DNA of 64,000 nt from an uncultured Aquitalea sp. (GCF_945957525.1 NZ_CAMFLA010000005.1:164592-228591), one strand, 5' to 3'. Positions 23,457 through 32,054 are shown, counted from the first letter of the stretch. Notes: a model not told the origin generated them from the sequence alone. Made by a program: numbers and translations.

Positions 23457-24389
23457 TTATACCACCGCCACCGTGCATGGACGGCCCAGCATGCTGAAGC
23501 GGTTCAAGATGGCAACGCGCACTTGCAGCTCTGCCACTTGACCCTCGAAGCGGCGAGCCATCACCCTTTCACCCAGCCGTTTGAAGCAATGCATCTTGGT
23601 TTCCACCAGGCTGCGGCGATGGTAGCCGCTCCAGCGTTTCCAGATCGTCCGGCCTAGTCGCTTGGTCGCCCGCAGAATCTCGTTGCGAGCCAGCACACCC
23701 AGCGAACTTCCTTTCCACGCTCTCGCATTCTTGCGGGTCGGGATGCATCCCGTTGCGCCTCGCGCGGCAATCGCCTCATGACATGCTTTGGTATCGAAAG
23801 CCCCGTCGCCGCTCACGCAGCCTATCGGCTCATCAGCCGGGATTTGCGCCAATAGCGAAGGCAGCATTTGCGCATCGGCCTGGCGGTTGTCCGTGACTTC
23901 AATGGCCGGGATTTGCAGGGTTTCCGCATCGATGCCCAGATGCACTTTGCGCCATTGCCGGCGATATTCCGCGCCATGCTTCTTGGTTTTCCACTCGCCT
24001 TCACCCAGCATCTTGATGCCGGTGCTATCGACCAGCAGATGCAGCGCGCCAGCACTTTTCTGATAGGGAATGTTGACCTGCAGCGTCTGCTGCCGTCTTG
24101 ACAGCGTGCTGTAGTCGGGAACGCCCCAGCCCAAGCCCGCCAGCTTGAGCAGACTTTGGATGAAACCGATGGTCTGCCGCAAAGGCAGTCCAAACAGGTT
24201 CTTGATAGTCAAACAGAACTGAATAGCCACATCGCTATAGGTCTGCGTCCGTCCGCGCTTGCCCTGAGGAGTGGCCTGCCATGACATGCCCGTATCCAGC
24301 CAGACGGACAGAGAGCCGCGTTGGATCAGGGCTTGGTTGTAGGCGTTCCAGTTGGTCGTTCGATAGCGTTTTGGAGCAGGCTTGGTCAT
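23457..24389 (-). CDS. IS5-family (IS903-type) DDE transposase
   Basis: A 310-residue transposase. The DDE residues can be placed: first Asp in LLVDSTGIK, second in VSGDGAFDTKACH, and Glu in the IS5/IS4-class signature Y-x2-R-x3-E-x6-K (YHRRSLVETKMHCFK). The N-terminus (KRYRTTNWNAYNQALIQRGSLSVW) is typical for the IS903 group. The reading frame is intact and fills the element, so it is probably active. It points the same way as the T6SS genes. Confidence 0.95.
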   Translation of the reverse strand: MTKPAPKRYRTTNWNAYNQALIQRGSLSVWLDTGMSWQATPQGKRGRTQTYSDVAIQFCLTIKNLFGLPLRQTIGFIQSLLKLAGLGWGVPDYSTLSRRQQTLQVNIPYQKSAGALHLLVDSTGIKMLGEGEWKTKKHGAEYRRQWRKVHLGIDAETLQIPAIEVTDNRQADAQMLPSLLAQIPADEPIGCVSGDGAFDTKACHEAIAARGATGCIPTRKNARAWKGSSLGVLARNEILRATKRLGRTIWKRWSGYHRRSLVETKMHCFKRLGERVMARRFEGQVAELQVRVAILNRFSMLGRPCTVAVV

Positions 24390-24419
24390 GCCACTATCTT
24401 ACCAAGCCGCGGGACGGGC

Positions 24420-24438
24420 GGATTTGTGCAACAACGCC
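24420..24438 (-). repeat. Right terminal inverted repeat of the IS
   Basis: Read on the minus strand it is GGCGTTGTTGCACAAATCC, two differences from the left end. Confidence 0.9.
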
Positions 24439-24539
24439 CTTATGAATTATTTGCAATAAGAGCTTCTGCTCCCCTTTAGCTCAAATAAAGCTTGGCCGAA
24501 GAGGCAATGTGCACGGCATCGATAATAAATAGACCGCTA

Positions 24540-25295
24540 CTAATATTGCACTGCCATGCCATTTTTGCAGGTGGGGTCTATTGTCAAATCTGGTGGCGGC
24601 AGATTGGGAAACAGCGCCGCGCATTTGGCATCAACATCCGGCGTGGTAAAGATGACTTGTTTCCACGTATTAGTGTTGTAAACACCTGGGTAAGCCCCTT
24701 TGCGACAGGAGAAGGAGGGGGTAGAAAGGGCGAGATAGTTGCCATCTGGCGACAGCTTGGGCTGGGCGGCATAAGAGCTTCTATGCAGGTTTTTAGAGCT
24801 CTTGCGTGAAGAGTAGAACGGCTTTGCGGCAATGTCCATATATTTACCGTCTGATAAACGTTTGATGGTGGTTATATCACACTGCCAATCCAGATCATAC
24901 GGGCCGGTGTAAACCATTATCCCCTTTTTTTTGTTGATGTCTTCTAAAAAACCCCCTAGGCTTTTTCTTTCTGGTTTTAATTTTTCGCAAGAGCTGGTGT
25001 CGCTGATGTCAACAAAATAGTCATATAGTATTAAAAAATTCGCATCTGAACTCAAAAAAATTCCTTCTTTTTCGAGAGTGCTCATTGACTTTATCTTGCA
25101 AGTCTTGCCATTAATGTGCAATGTGGTTTGACTCTTGTTATCTTCTCCATCTCGTGATTGTTCTTCAAAATGTTTTAAAGTTATGCGGTCTATTTTTTTG
25201 TTGTTTATGTAAATATCAGCTATGGAGTAGCGTCCTGCCAGCGCATGAGATGACACAAGCAGGCTGCATAAGGTGAGCAAAGGTATCGTTCTCAT
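24540..25295 (-). CDS. Candidate periplasmic immunity protein of the T6SS effector
   Basis: A 251-residue protein of no recognised family. A clear signal peptide (MRTIPLLTLCSLLVSSHALA) predicts export to the periplasm. The mature part has several cysteines (TCKI, SSCEKL, QCDI, FSCRKG, AKCAAL, TCKNG) and LSPDGNYLALS, a beta-propeller-like strand. It starts 12 bp after the effector stop with AGGAAG in front. It is AT-rich compared with vgrG. Position behind a cell-wall-hydrolase effector and periplasmic localisation are what an immunity protein needs; this role is inferred. A damaged copy lies beyond the IS. Confidence 0.7.
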   Translation of the reverse strand: MRTIPLLTLCSLLVSSHALAGRYSIADIYINNKKIDRITLKHFEEQSRDGEDNKSQTTLHINGKTCKIKSMSTLEKEGIFLSSDANFLILYDYFVDISDTSSCEKLKPERKSLGGFLEDINKKKGIMVYTGPYDLDWQCDITTIKRLSDGKYMDIAAKPFYSSRKSSKNLHRSSYAAQPKLSPDGNYLALSTPSFSCRKGAYPGVYNTNTWKQVIFTTPDVDAKCAALFPNLPPPDLTIDPTCKNGMAVQY

Positions 25296-25307
25296 CGTGT
25301 CTTCCTG

Positions 25308-27686
25308 TTAAGCAAGATTAAACTGGGTTTTGTACTGTTTGGTGGGGTGAGCATTTTTTTCAATTTCCACAGGGGTGAGCGCATCATTCAGTATGTAATC
25401 TGCACGGAAAGTATGTGCTTTTCTTTCTGGCAAGGCCCTTGTGCCACCATTGATTGCTTGGGTGACCTCAGTGATGCTGCTTGCCGTGACAGCCGCCATT
25501 TTAAGCTGAATACCCGCTCGCTCGCCTGCCATGTAAAATCCGCCGCTATCGATGGCGGCATGGGCGTCATAAGCCAGTACGGCTGGATTGTCAATAATGG
25601 CAGGCCGGCGCTTCATCGCTTTTTTATCTTTCCGTGCATACGCGGGGTCGTCCCACCAGCTGGCGTCAAATGAGTTTTTCTTTAGCCAGCCTCGATAAAC
25701 CCAGTAATTGACATAATTGCCACGGAATGTTAATTGCTTGAATCCACGCCCTCTAAATTTTTGCGCATCCTCGTCATCCATATTGCCATAGAGCCAGCTA
25801 TACGGGGGGCCTGCATCACCACCTGCTGAATTTTTCCTTACTTTATCAAAAACATCACTTCTGTCTTTCTGTTCGCTGCCCCACCACGTGCGTTCTCGTA
25901 TTTCATATGCTATTAATGACCTTGGAATAGGGTCGCCGCCCTTCGCTTTAACAATCTTGCCGCCTTCTTCGTGTGCGGGGATTTGAATCTGCGCTGTTTC
26001 GACCATGCTGGTTAATCCACCAGATTCAACACGCCCCTGCCCATAAAAATGGCTGCTACGGTGGCCTATATCAAACAGGTACTTGCGCACCGTTAAATTC
26101 AAAGAATCTTTATAGCGCTTGATTAATTCTTTGTGTCGGCGCGGGAGTTTTCTGTTTATCGGCGGCAGCATCACCATTTCCATTTCCACGCTGTTCAGCC
26201 AGCGGCATTTGCGAAACAGTTTGATAAATTCGCGCGGGTGGAAGTGCCAAACCGCGTCTTCCAATGTCCGGTCGTACTGGGCTTCTTCTTCCGGGTAGTA
26301 CTGTTTGGCCGGCGAGGCTTGGGTGCGGTCGCGGATTTTTTCCCAGAAAGTCAGCAGGCTGATTTTGGTTTTGAGTTTGGCGTAGCTGGCTGGGGTGAGG
26401 ACGTCGGCTGCCGGATTGAGCGGGCTTTCTTTTTGCGTCCAGCCATAGCGGGCGTCCAGTTTGTTGAGGTCCCACTCGCTGGGGAAGCGGCAGATGGCGC
26501 GGGCAAGACGTGATTGTTGTTTGGGCAGGGCGGCCAGCAAGGCGGCTTTGGTTTTGGGGGTGTTGCCTGGCAGCAGCCAATTGTGCAGGGTGGGGGATTG
26601 GCACAGGCCGTCGTCGCTGGGGTCGTCGTTGATGAAGCGCCAGCCTAGCCAGTGGGGGAAGTCGGCGTCGCTGTATTTGGTGATGGCCGGGGTGTTGAGG
26701 TTGACCCAGGCCATGCCGGAGGGGGTGGCTATTTTGTGCCAGTGCGGCACGCTAGCTGGGAGCGGGTGGTGATTGTCTTTGGTAATGAGACGGCCAAAGC
26801 GCAGTAGTTCGAACACGACGCTGGCGGAGACGCCGGGGTGGAGGTCGGCGATGTGGTCTGCCCGGGCGGCCATGCCGATTTCGTAGCCTTGCCAGTAGAC
26901 GGGCGCGGCGGCGATGGGCAGCAGCGGGTATTGCTCGTCTTGATGGCGGCGGGTTTGCAGGCTGATATTGCCGCCGGCAAAGTGCAGGGCGACATACAGG
27001 GCTTCGGTGGTTTTGCCGCTGGGCGGTAGAGTGGCGTGGCTGGGGCCTTGGTTGGGTTTGTCGTTGCTGAACTGGTAGTACGGCGTGCCGCTGGGCAGGT
27101 GGAAGTGCAGGTCGCCAAACAGGACGTGCTCTCTGCCGTTTTTGTTGAGCGGCAGGTCGCCACCGGTGCGGCCTGTCAGGCGGCGCAGGTTTTCGGTGGT
27201 ACAGAAGATTTCAAAGTGGCAGCCGCCGATGCCGCCGGCGTAGCCAGCTTTGCCCAACGGGTGTTTGCGCGGCAGGATTTTGCCGGTTTGGTAGGCGGTG
27301 ATGACGGCGGGGTCCAGTTTGCCCAGGTTTTGATAAACCGAGTAGAACACGACACAGCCGTCTTTGCCGGCGCCGATTTCTGTTTCGTGGCGCAGCACGA
27401 CGCAGCCGGGCGTATCCAGCCCTAAGTGTTTGAGCGGGGAGTCGTCCGGGGGGCTGAGTTCCCCTAGGCCGCAATCGCGGTAATGCATGACGTTACCGTT
27501 GGCGATGGCGCGGATGGTGTTGGCCTCGCCCGTGCCCGCCAGCTTGAGATGCAAGCCGCCGTGCCATTCAAAGTGGCTGGTGACGGGGTAGCCGCCCAGG
27601 GTTTGATCTGGCAGCAAGGCGTCAAGCCATGCCTCGTCGGTTTTATTGCCTTGGGGGGAGTGGAGGGTCGGTGGGCTGATAATCAT
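25308..27686 (-). CDS. T6SS effector candidate: M23-like plus GH19-like cell-wall hydrolase
   Basis: A 792-residue protein encoded 16 bp after vgrG, with GAAGGA before its ATG. Residues about 38-165 look like a divergent M23/LytM fold: WHGGLHL at 41-47, IRAIANGNVM, VVFYSVYQNL and GGCHFEIF at 154-161. The canonical HxxxD and HxH metal motifs are altered (HGGLH; GCH), so activity is uncertain. Residues about 535-770 resemble a GH19 chitinase/lysozyme-type fold: HFYGQGRVESGG (likely catalytic Glu554), FRGRGFKQLTFRGNYVNY, and YDAHAAIDSGGFYM. No signal peptide, as expected for a VgrG-delivered cargo. The C-terminal third is more AT-rich than the rest, suggesting domain exchange. Target: peptidoglycan of rivals (inferred). 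Confidence 0.72.
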   Translation of the reverse strand: MIISPPTLHSPQGNKTDEAWLDALLPDQTLGGYPVTSHFEWHGGLHLKLAGTGEANTIRAIANGNVMHYRDCGLGELSPPDDSPLKHLGLDTPGCVVLRHETEIGAGKDGCVVFYSVYQNLGKLDPAVITAYQTGKILPRKHPLGKAGYAGGIGGCHFEIFCTTENLRRLTGRTGGDLPLNKNGREHVLFGDLHFHLPSGTPYYQFSNDKPNQGPSHATLPPSGKTTEALYVALHFAGGNISLQTRRHQDEQYPLLPIAAAPVYWQGYEIGMAARADHIADLHPGVSASVVFELLRFGRLITKDNHHPLPASVPHWHKIATPSGMAWVNLNTPAITKYSDADFPHWLGWRFINDDPSDDGLCQSPTLHNWLLPGNTPKTKAALLAALPKQQSRLARAICRFPSEWDLNKLDARYGWTQKESPLNPAADVLTPASYAKLKTKISLLTFWEKIRDRTQASPAKQYYPEEEAQYDRTLEDAVWHFHPREFIKLFRKCRWLNSVEMEMVMLPPINRKLPRRHKELIKRYKDSLNLTVRKYLFDIGHRSSHFYGQGRVESGGLTSMVETAQIQIPAHEEGGKIVKAKGGDPIPRSLIAYEIRERTWWGSEQKDRSDVFDKVRKNSAGGDAGPPYSWLYGNMDDEDAQKFRGRGFKQLTFRGNYVNYWVYRGWLKKNSFDASWWDDPAYARKDKKAMKRRPAIIDNPAVLAYDAHAAIDSGGFYMAGERAGIQLKMAAVTASSITEVTQAINGGTRALPERKAHTFRADYILNDALTPVEIEKNAHPTKQYKTQFNLA

Positions 27687-27702
27687 TGTTTTTCCTTCGA
27701 TT

Positions 27703-29991
27703 TTACAAAGACAGGCCGCGCCCGATGTCCAGTTCGGTTTGCGGGAAGGTGGCGCTTTCTCCGGCCAACCCCGCCTTGCCGCCGTTGTGCATGGTGCCGT
27801 TCAACGTCAGGTCGCCAAACACTTCCAGCCCTTTGGCGCTGATGCGCAGGCCAAAGCCGCCGGCGGCCAGTTCTATGCTGTCGTGCGCGTGCAGGGTGAG
27901 GGTGCGGTTGCTGCCCAGGTGCATCTCTTTGGCGCTGAGTAGTTGCAGCGGGCCGCCTTGGGCTTGCAGGTCTACGCTGCCGCCGTTGGCGTAGAGCTTC
28001 ATGCCGCCGGTGCGGGCAAACAGGCTGACGGCGCCGTTGGCGTTGGCGGCCAGGTTGTCCAGGGTGCTGAGGCTGAGTTGTTGCCCGGCGGTGACGGCGT
28101 AGGCGGCGCCGGCGGCGTGCTGGATGCTGGATGTGGTGGCAACGCCGATGCCGGCGGGGGCGCTGATGAGAATGCCGGCTCGGGCCAGTTGTTTGAGGGA
28201 GTGTTGCAACAGGTCTACCTGAGCCTGCACGTCCGGCGGCAGGGCGTGGGCGGTGGCGGCGGCGTTGGCCAGGGTTTGCGCCAGCCGGTTGGCTTCTTCC
28301 AGTTGGCGGCGGGCCTGGTCCATGTCCAGTTGCGGGCTGGCGGCGGGGCTGGCGGCTTCCGCGCTGAGGAACAGCCCTTTACCGGCGCGCAGGGCACCCC
28401 AGTGGTCGGTGCGTAGTTCGAAGCCTTCGCCGCGTTGTTCGCGCCCGGCGTTTACCAGGTGGCCGAGGTTGAGTTGGGTTTTGCCGTATTCGGTGGCCAG
28501 CTTGATGTGTTCTTTGCCTTGCAAGTCTTCCAGGCGCAGTTTGTTGTGCGCTTTGGTGAGGAGGACGTTGCGGCTGTGCCATTGGGTGTTGATGTGGTCC
28601 CGGTTGACGCTGTCGTGCATGACCGAGGCGATATACGGCCGCTCCGGGTCGCCGCCGGTAAAGGCGAGGTTGACCCGGGTGCCGGCATGGAGAGGCAGGT
28701 GAAAGCCGAAGCGGCCGCCGGCGAAGGGTTTGGCCAGCCGCACCGGGCGGGAGTCGCCGCCGGGGCTCCAGCTGTCCAGGTCAAACAGGTAGCGCACGCG
28801 GTAGCGGCCTTCTTCGTCGAGGAAGGGGTAGCGGTAGCTGTTGTCGCCGGGGCTGACCACCATGGCCGGCAGAGTGCCGTTGATCAGCGGTTTGTCGCAC
28901 AGGGCGGGCCGCCAGACGCGGTCGGCGGGGATGGCGCTGAAGTGGTTGCTGTAGGCCTGGTCGCGGCGGCCGCTGTGGTGGGCGGCGGTGATGAGCCAGC
29001 CGTGTGGGGCTTCGGCAAACGTGTGGTCCAGCCGCAGGACTTCGCCGGGGCGGGTGGCCAGGGCGTTGCCTTCGCCGTGGGCCTGGCATTGGCGGCTGAC
29101 GGAGAGCTGGTGGCGCAGCTGGACGATGCGTTCGCCCTGGATGGCGTCGCGCTGACCTTCGCCCCAGTCGTAGTCCACACCTTGAGCGGCGGGAGTGTCG
29201 CCGCCGAAGCCGGCGCTGTGGTCTTGCGGCGAGCCGGCGCTGCGGTAGTTGAAGTCGCGGCGGCGCACTTGTTTGAGCATGGGCTGGTGTGCTACTTCCA
29301 GCCGGCTGACGGCTTCCTCGCCGGCGCTTTCCAGCCCGGCCTGATCGCGCAGGGGGAGGTTTTTGAGCTGGCCGCGCGCGTAGTGTTCCAGGTTGTTGCC
29401 GAAGCACAGTACGTCTTGCCCGTCTTTGCTTTGGCGAAATTGGTAGAAGATGCCGGCCTGGGCGGCCAGGCGCTGGATGAATTGCAGGTCGGTCTCGCGG
29501 TACTGGGTGAGGTGGTCGTGGGCGGGGTGGTCGTCGGTGAGGGCAAACTGGAAGTCGCTGCCGGTGAGTTGGTGGCGGCGCAGGACGGCTTCGATGACGG
29601 CGGGGATGGTTTGATTCTGGAACAGTCGGGTGGCGCGGTGGTCGGCGAGGCGGGCGATGCGGGGGGCGATGTCGAAGCGGTAGAGGGTTTCTTCGCGGTG
29701 GCTGCGGCCGCGACTGGCCTTGCGTACTACGCCGTGCCAGCTGCGGGAGGGCGGCGGCGGGTTGAGGCTGCCGAGGCCGGGGATGGCGAGATTGGGGCCG
29801 AAGGACGGGGGCTGGATGGTGAAGGTGACGGTTTGGTCGATGAGGCTGGCCAGCGGCAGGTCGGGATCGGCGGCGGTGACGGCGACGCTGAGGCGGTAGG
29901 GGGTGTCCAGCGCTTCGTCCAGCTGGAATTCCAGCACGGAGAGGGACAAGCCCAAGCGGGCGGGGAAGTCGAGGCGATAGGGGTTTTGCAT
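27703..29991 (-). CDS. vgrG: Type VI secretion spike protein VgrG with DUF2345 domain
   Basis: A 762-residue VgrG. The N-terminal gp27-like part contains YRETDLQFIQRLAAQAGIFYQF; the gp5/OB-fold region contains FDLDSWSPGGDSRPVRLAKPFAG and GTRVNLAFTGGDPERPYIASVMHD; a beta-helix follows, with a C-terminal DUF2345 segment (LSAKEMHLGSNRTLTLHAHDSIELAAGGFGLRI). It trimerises as the puncturing tip of the T6SS tube. The start at 29991 (MQNPYRLDF) fits the family; the longer ORF start overlaps the PAAR gene. No T6SS sheath or baseplate genes are nearby, so this is an orphan vgrG module. Confidence 0.94.
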   Translation of the reverse strand: MQNPYRLDFPARLGLSLSVLEFQLDEALDTPYRLSVAVTAADPDLPLASLIDQTVTFTIQPPSFGPNLAIPGLGSLNPPPPSRSWHGVVRKASRGRSHREETLYRFDIAPRIARLADHRATRLFQNQTIPAVIEAVLRRHQLTGSDFQFALTDDHPAHDHLTQYRETDLQFIQRLAAQAGIFYQFRQSKDGQDVLCFGNNLEHYARGQLKNLPLRDQAGLESAGEEAVSRLEVAHQPMLKQVRRRDFNYRSAGSPQDHSAGFGGDTPAAQGVDYDWGEGQRDAIQGERIVQLRHQLSVSRQCQAHGEGNALATRPGEVLRLDHTFAEAPHGWLITAAHHSGRRDQAYSNHFSAIPADRVWRPALCDKPLINGTLPAMVVSPGDNSYRYPFLDEEGRYRVRYLFDLDSWSPGGDSRPVRLAKPFAGGRFGFHLPLHAGTRVNLAFTGGDPERPYIASVMHDSVNRDHINTQWHSRNVLLTKAHNKLRLEDLQGKEHIKLATEYGKTQLNLGHLVNAGREQRGEGFELRTDHWGALRAGKGLFLSAEAASPAASPQLDMDQARRQLEEANRLAQTLANAAATAHALPPDVQAQVDLLQHSLKQLARAGILISAPAGIGVATTSSIQHAAGAAYAVTAGQQLSLSTLDNLAANANGAVSLFARTGGMKLYANGGSVDLQAQGGPLQLLSAKEMHLGSNRTLTLHAHDSIELAAGGFGLRISAKGLEVFGDLTLNGTMHNGGKAGLAGESATFPQTELDIGRGLSL

Positions 29992-30011
29992 GGTTGACAA
30001 TCGGTTAGGGC

Positions 30012-30308
30012 TTAGACGGCAACGCGCCAGTCTTCGCAATCGTGTTGAACGCGGGGCGGCGTGGGGCAGCGGCAGAGCACCAGATCACCGCTGAGGGCGA
30101 GGGTGCGGCCATTGAAGTTGCCTTCGCCCAGCGCGCCGCGCGGGCCGTCGGCGGCGATGACGCCGGTGTGTCCGCAGGCGTGGCAGGCGGCGGCGGCACC
30201 GATGAAGGACACGGGCACGCCGCCCAGGAAGGGCCCTTGCGAATGGCCTTCGGTGACGATGCCGCCGCTGCTGATGCGGCAGCCTTGGCGAATGACGTAG
30301 CGAATCAT
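30012..30308 (-). CDS. PAAR-domain spike-tip protein
   Basis: A 98-residue PAAR protein (RYVIRQGCRISSGGIVTEG..GGVPVSFIGAAAACHAC, then GRTLALSGDLVLCRCPTPP). It caps the VgrG trimer as a sharp tip and binds a metal through the His/Cys residues. It lies between the membrane protein gene (10 bp) and vgrG (20 bp) on the same strand, consistent with one operon. Confidence 0.88.
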   Translation of the reverse strand: MIRYVIRQGCRISSGGIVTEGHSQGPFLGGVPVSFIGAAAACHACGHTGVIAADGPRGALGEGNFNGRTLALSGDLVLCRCPTPPRVQHDCEDWRVAV

Positions 30309-30318
30309 GCGGTTTCCT

Positions 30319-31647
30319 TTATTTTTGGCTGGCGGGATGAACGATGCCGGTCCATAGCCGGCCTTGCTGTTCGGCGGCCCAGCCGATGGGGCACTGTTTG
30401 TGTTCGGCCAGATCCAGCGCGCTCAACAGGGTGATCCAGGGCGCCAGCGGGCCGGTATCGCCCCAGTAGGGGGTCAGATCCAGCGGGTCTTGTTGCCAGT
30501 GGCGCTCTGCCAGCGGCGGGGCGGGTTGGCGCTGTATTTGCACGTAAGCGATGGGCGCCGGCGGGTTGCGGCCATTGCGTTCGGCCAGCGCAACGTCGTC
30601 GCTGACGTCGGTTTGGGCCGGGCGGCAGATTTTGGGCAGCATGCCCTGATAGGTGACGGCGATGGCGAAGGCGGCTTCTGCCTTGGGCGGCGCATCGACG
30701 TCGGCGTCGATGTCCGGCGTAGGCACGGTCATGCCCAGCAGCAGGTGGCGGTTTTTGGGGTGGTCTTTGCGGTAGAGGTCGTCCAGGATCTGGTCGATTT
30801 CATCGGCATCGGCAACCGGGTAGGGCTGCTCATCCAGTTGCACCCCCAGCGTGGACAAGGTTTGCCGAAAGAGCGGCCAGTGGGCCATGTCGCCAGCCCA
30901 GGAGACGCGGCGTGGCAGTTTGTCCAGTTGCTGGAACCAGGGGGCGACGGCTTCGGCCAGCCGGTTGGCGAGGAAGGCTGCCGCCGGCTCGGGCGGCGGC
31001 GCGGGAGGGTCGAAGGTCGGTCTTGCTTCTGCGTCGTTGTCTTCCTCTTCCTCTTCGTCCTCCTCCTCCTCTTCGGCCAAGCACAGGGCTTCTGCATCCT
31101 CTTCGGCCAACATCAGGCCGTCGTCCTCGTCCATCCATTCCCGCTCATCCTCCTCTTCTGCACTGTCCGCCGGCGTTGCCGGTTCCGGCTCGCGGTAGCC
31201 GGGGTCTTGCTGCGGGTTTTGCGGTACGCGCAGCACGCCGGCAAAGGGCGTGGGCGCTTGCCGGCGGGCCGCCAGCAGCGCTTGCCGGTCGTCCGGGCTG
31301 ACGCAGGCCGGGCCCAGCAGGAAAGAATGCGTGACGCGCAGCCGCTCTTGCCGGCGGTCCTCCTCGCGCTGGCAATGGGCAAGCGCAGCCTGGTTGCAGT
31401 TGGATACCAGCTTGCAGTCGAGCAGCCAGAAGCAGTAACGGATGGCAGTGATTGCGCCGGCAATGAGCAAGCCAGGCCAGGCCGCCTGCCACAGCGGGAG
31501 CAGGGCCGGTAGTGCGCCGCCGCGGGCGGCTGGTGTCAGCAGCAGGATGCTGAGCGCGGCGGCCAGTGCGTTGAACAGCAGGTAACGCAGATGGATGGGC
31601 GGTGTGGCGGGTGGTGCCAGCCGCGGCTGATTGGGTGTGTTTCTCAT
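30319..31647 (-). CDS. T6SS-associated membrane protein with acidic tract
   Basis: A 442-residue protein with two N-terminal membrane helices (about 22-43 and 53-72) and a large cytoplasmic part. Residues about 165-210 are extremely acidic, with a run EEEEEDEEEEED, and are followed by a proline-rich linker (FDPPAPPPEP). The C-terminal domain (about 230-440) has a conserved-looking WAGDMAHWPLF and ends near PIGWAAEQQGRLWTGIVHP. As first gene of the PAAR-vgrG-effector operon it is probably an accessory or loading protein. I do not know the family's function. Confidence 0.65.
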   Translation of the reverse strand: MRNTPNQPRLAPPATPPIHLRYLLFNALAAALSILLLTPAARGGALPALLPLWQAAWPGLLIAGAITAIRYCFWLLDCKLVSNCNQAALAHCQREEDRRQERLRVTHSFLLGPACVSPDDRQALLAARRQAPTPFAGVLRVPQNPQQDPGYREPEPATPADSAEEEDEREWMDEDDGLMLAEEDAEALCLAEEEEEDEEEEEDNDAEARPTFDPPAPPPEPAAAFLANRLAEAVAPWFQQLDKLPRRVSWAGDMAHWPLFRQTLSTLGVQLDEQPYPVADADEIDQILDDLYRKDHPKNRHLLLGMTVPTPDIDADVDAPPKAEAAFAIAVTYQGMLPKICRPAQTDVSDDVALAERNGRNPPAPIAYVQIQRQPAPPLAERHWQQDPLDLTPYWGDTGPLAPWITLLSALDLAEHKQCPIGWAAEQQGRLWTGIVHPASQK

Positions 31648-32054
31648 GCGCGGCGAGCTTGCGCTACGGCGCTACCCACCGAGCGGGCGGGGCGCGAGGG
31701 CTGTTGATGGGGCGGTTTTGGCATGGAGGCAGGGCGCTGCGCAGGAGAGTAAAACCGGCATGGTAGAAATGCGATGCGCGTGCCGCAACCGATCGAAGTA
31801 TCTGAATGTCAGCATTCTTCAATGCTATTTGCATGAATATGCTGTTGAAAAAATGTTTTCTGATAGCAGGGTGGGAACGTGCCGGCATTGCTGCGACATG
31901 GTCTGCCGGTGCTATCTGGCATTCATCGCGTGCGGAAGCGATACAGGCCGGCGCAGGATGTTTGTTGTGATTGAGCGCGGACACAGAACGATTGTGTGGG
32001 GATCATGCAAATTGCCGATGCGGCTGATTTGCATTCGATGTCTGCGTATCCATA
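31648..32054. other. Intergenic region between the T6SS operon and the sensor kinase
   Basis: A divergent promoter region of about 400 bp. It carries an ATGCAAAT/ATTTGCAT inverted repeat (32005-32034) and a further ATTTGCAT at 31827. A long plus-strand frame (31631-32062) was not accepted: no Shine-Dalgarno sequence and unusual composition with many Cys and Arg. Confidence 0.5.
32005..32034. promoter_or_regulatory. Inverted repeat ATGCAAAT-N14-ATTTGCAT
   Basis: A perfect 8-bp inverted repeat ends 20 bp upstream of the kinase start; a third ATTTGCAT occurs at 31827-31834. It may be an operator or a hairpin covering the translation start region. The binding factor is unknown. Confidence 0.4.

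Larger units (their letters stand above)
23403..24438. mobile_element. IS5-family insertion sequence, IS903-type
   Basis: A 1036-bp element bounded by 19-bp terminal inverted repeats beginning GGCGCTGTTGCATAAATCC at the left end; the right end has two differences. It holds one transposase gene. The repeat start resembles IS903 ends. The 9-bp flanks (TTTTTCCAC left, CTTATGAAT right) do not match, so there is no target-site duplication of the size typical for IS903. This implies a deletion or recombination after insertion. Confidence 0.92.

Noticed and set aside
28435..29997. A 520-codon plus-strand frame opposite vgrG
   Set aside because: A low-complexity Val/Gly/Ala-rich antisense shadow of vgrG.
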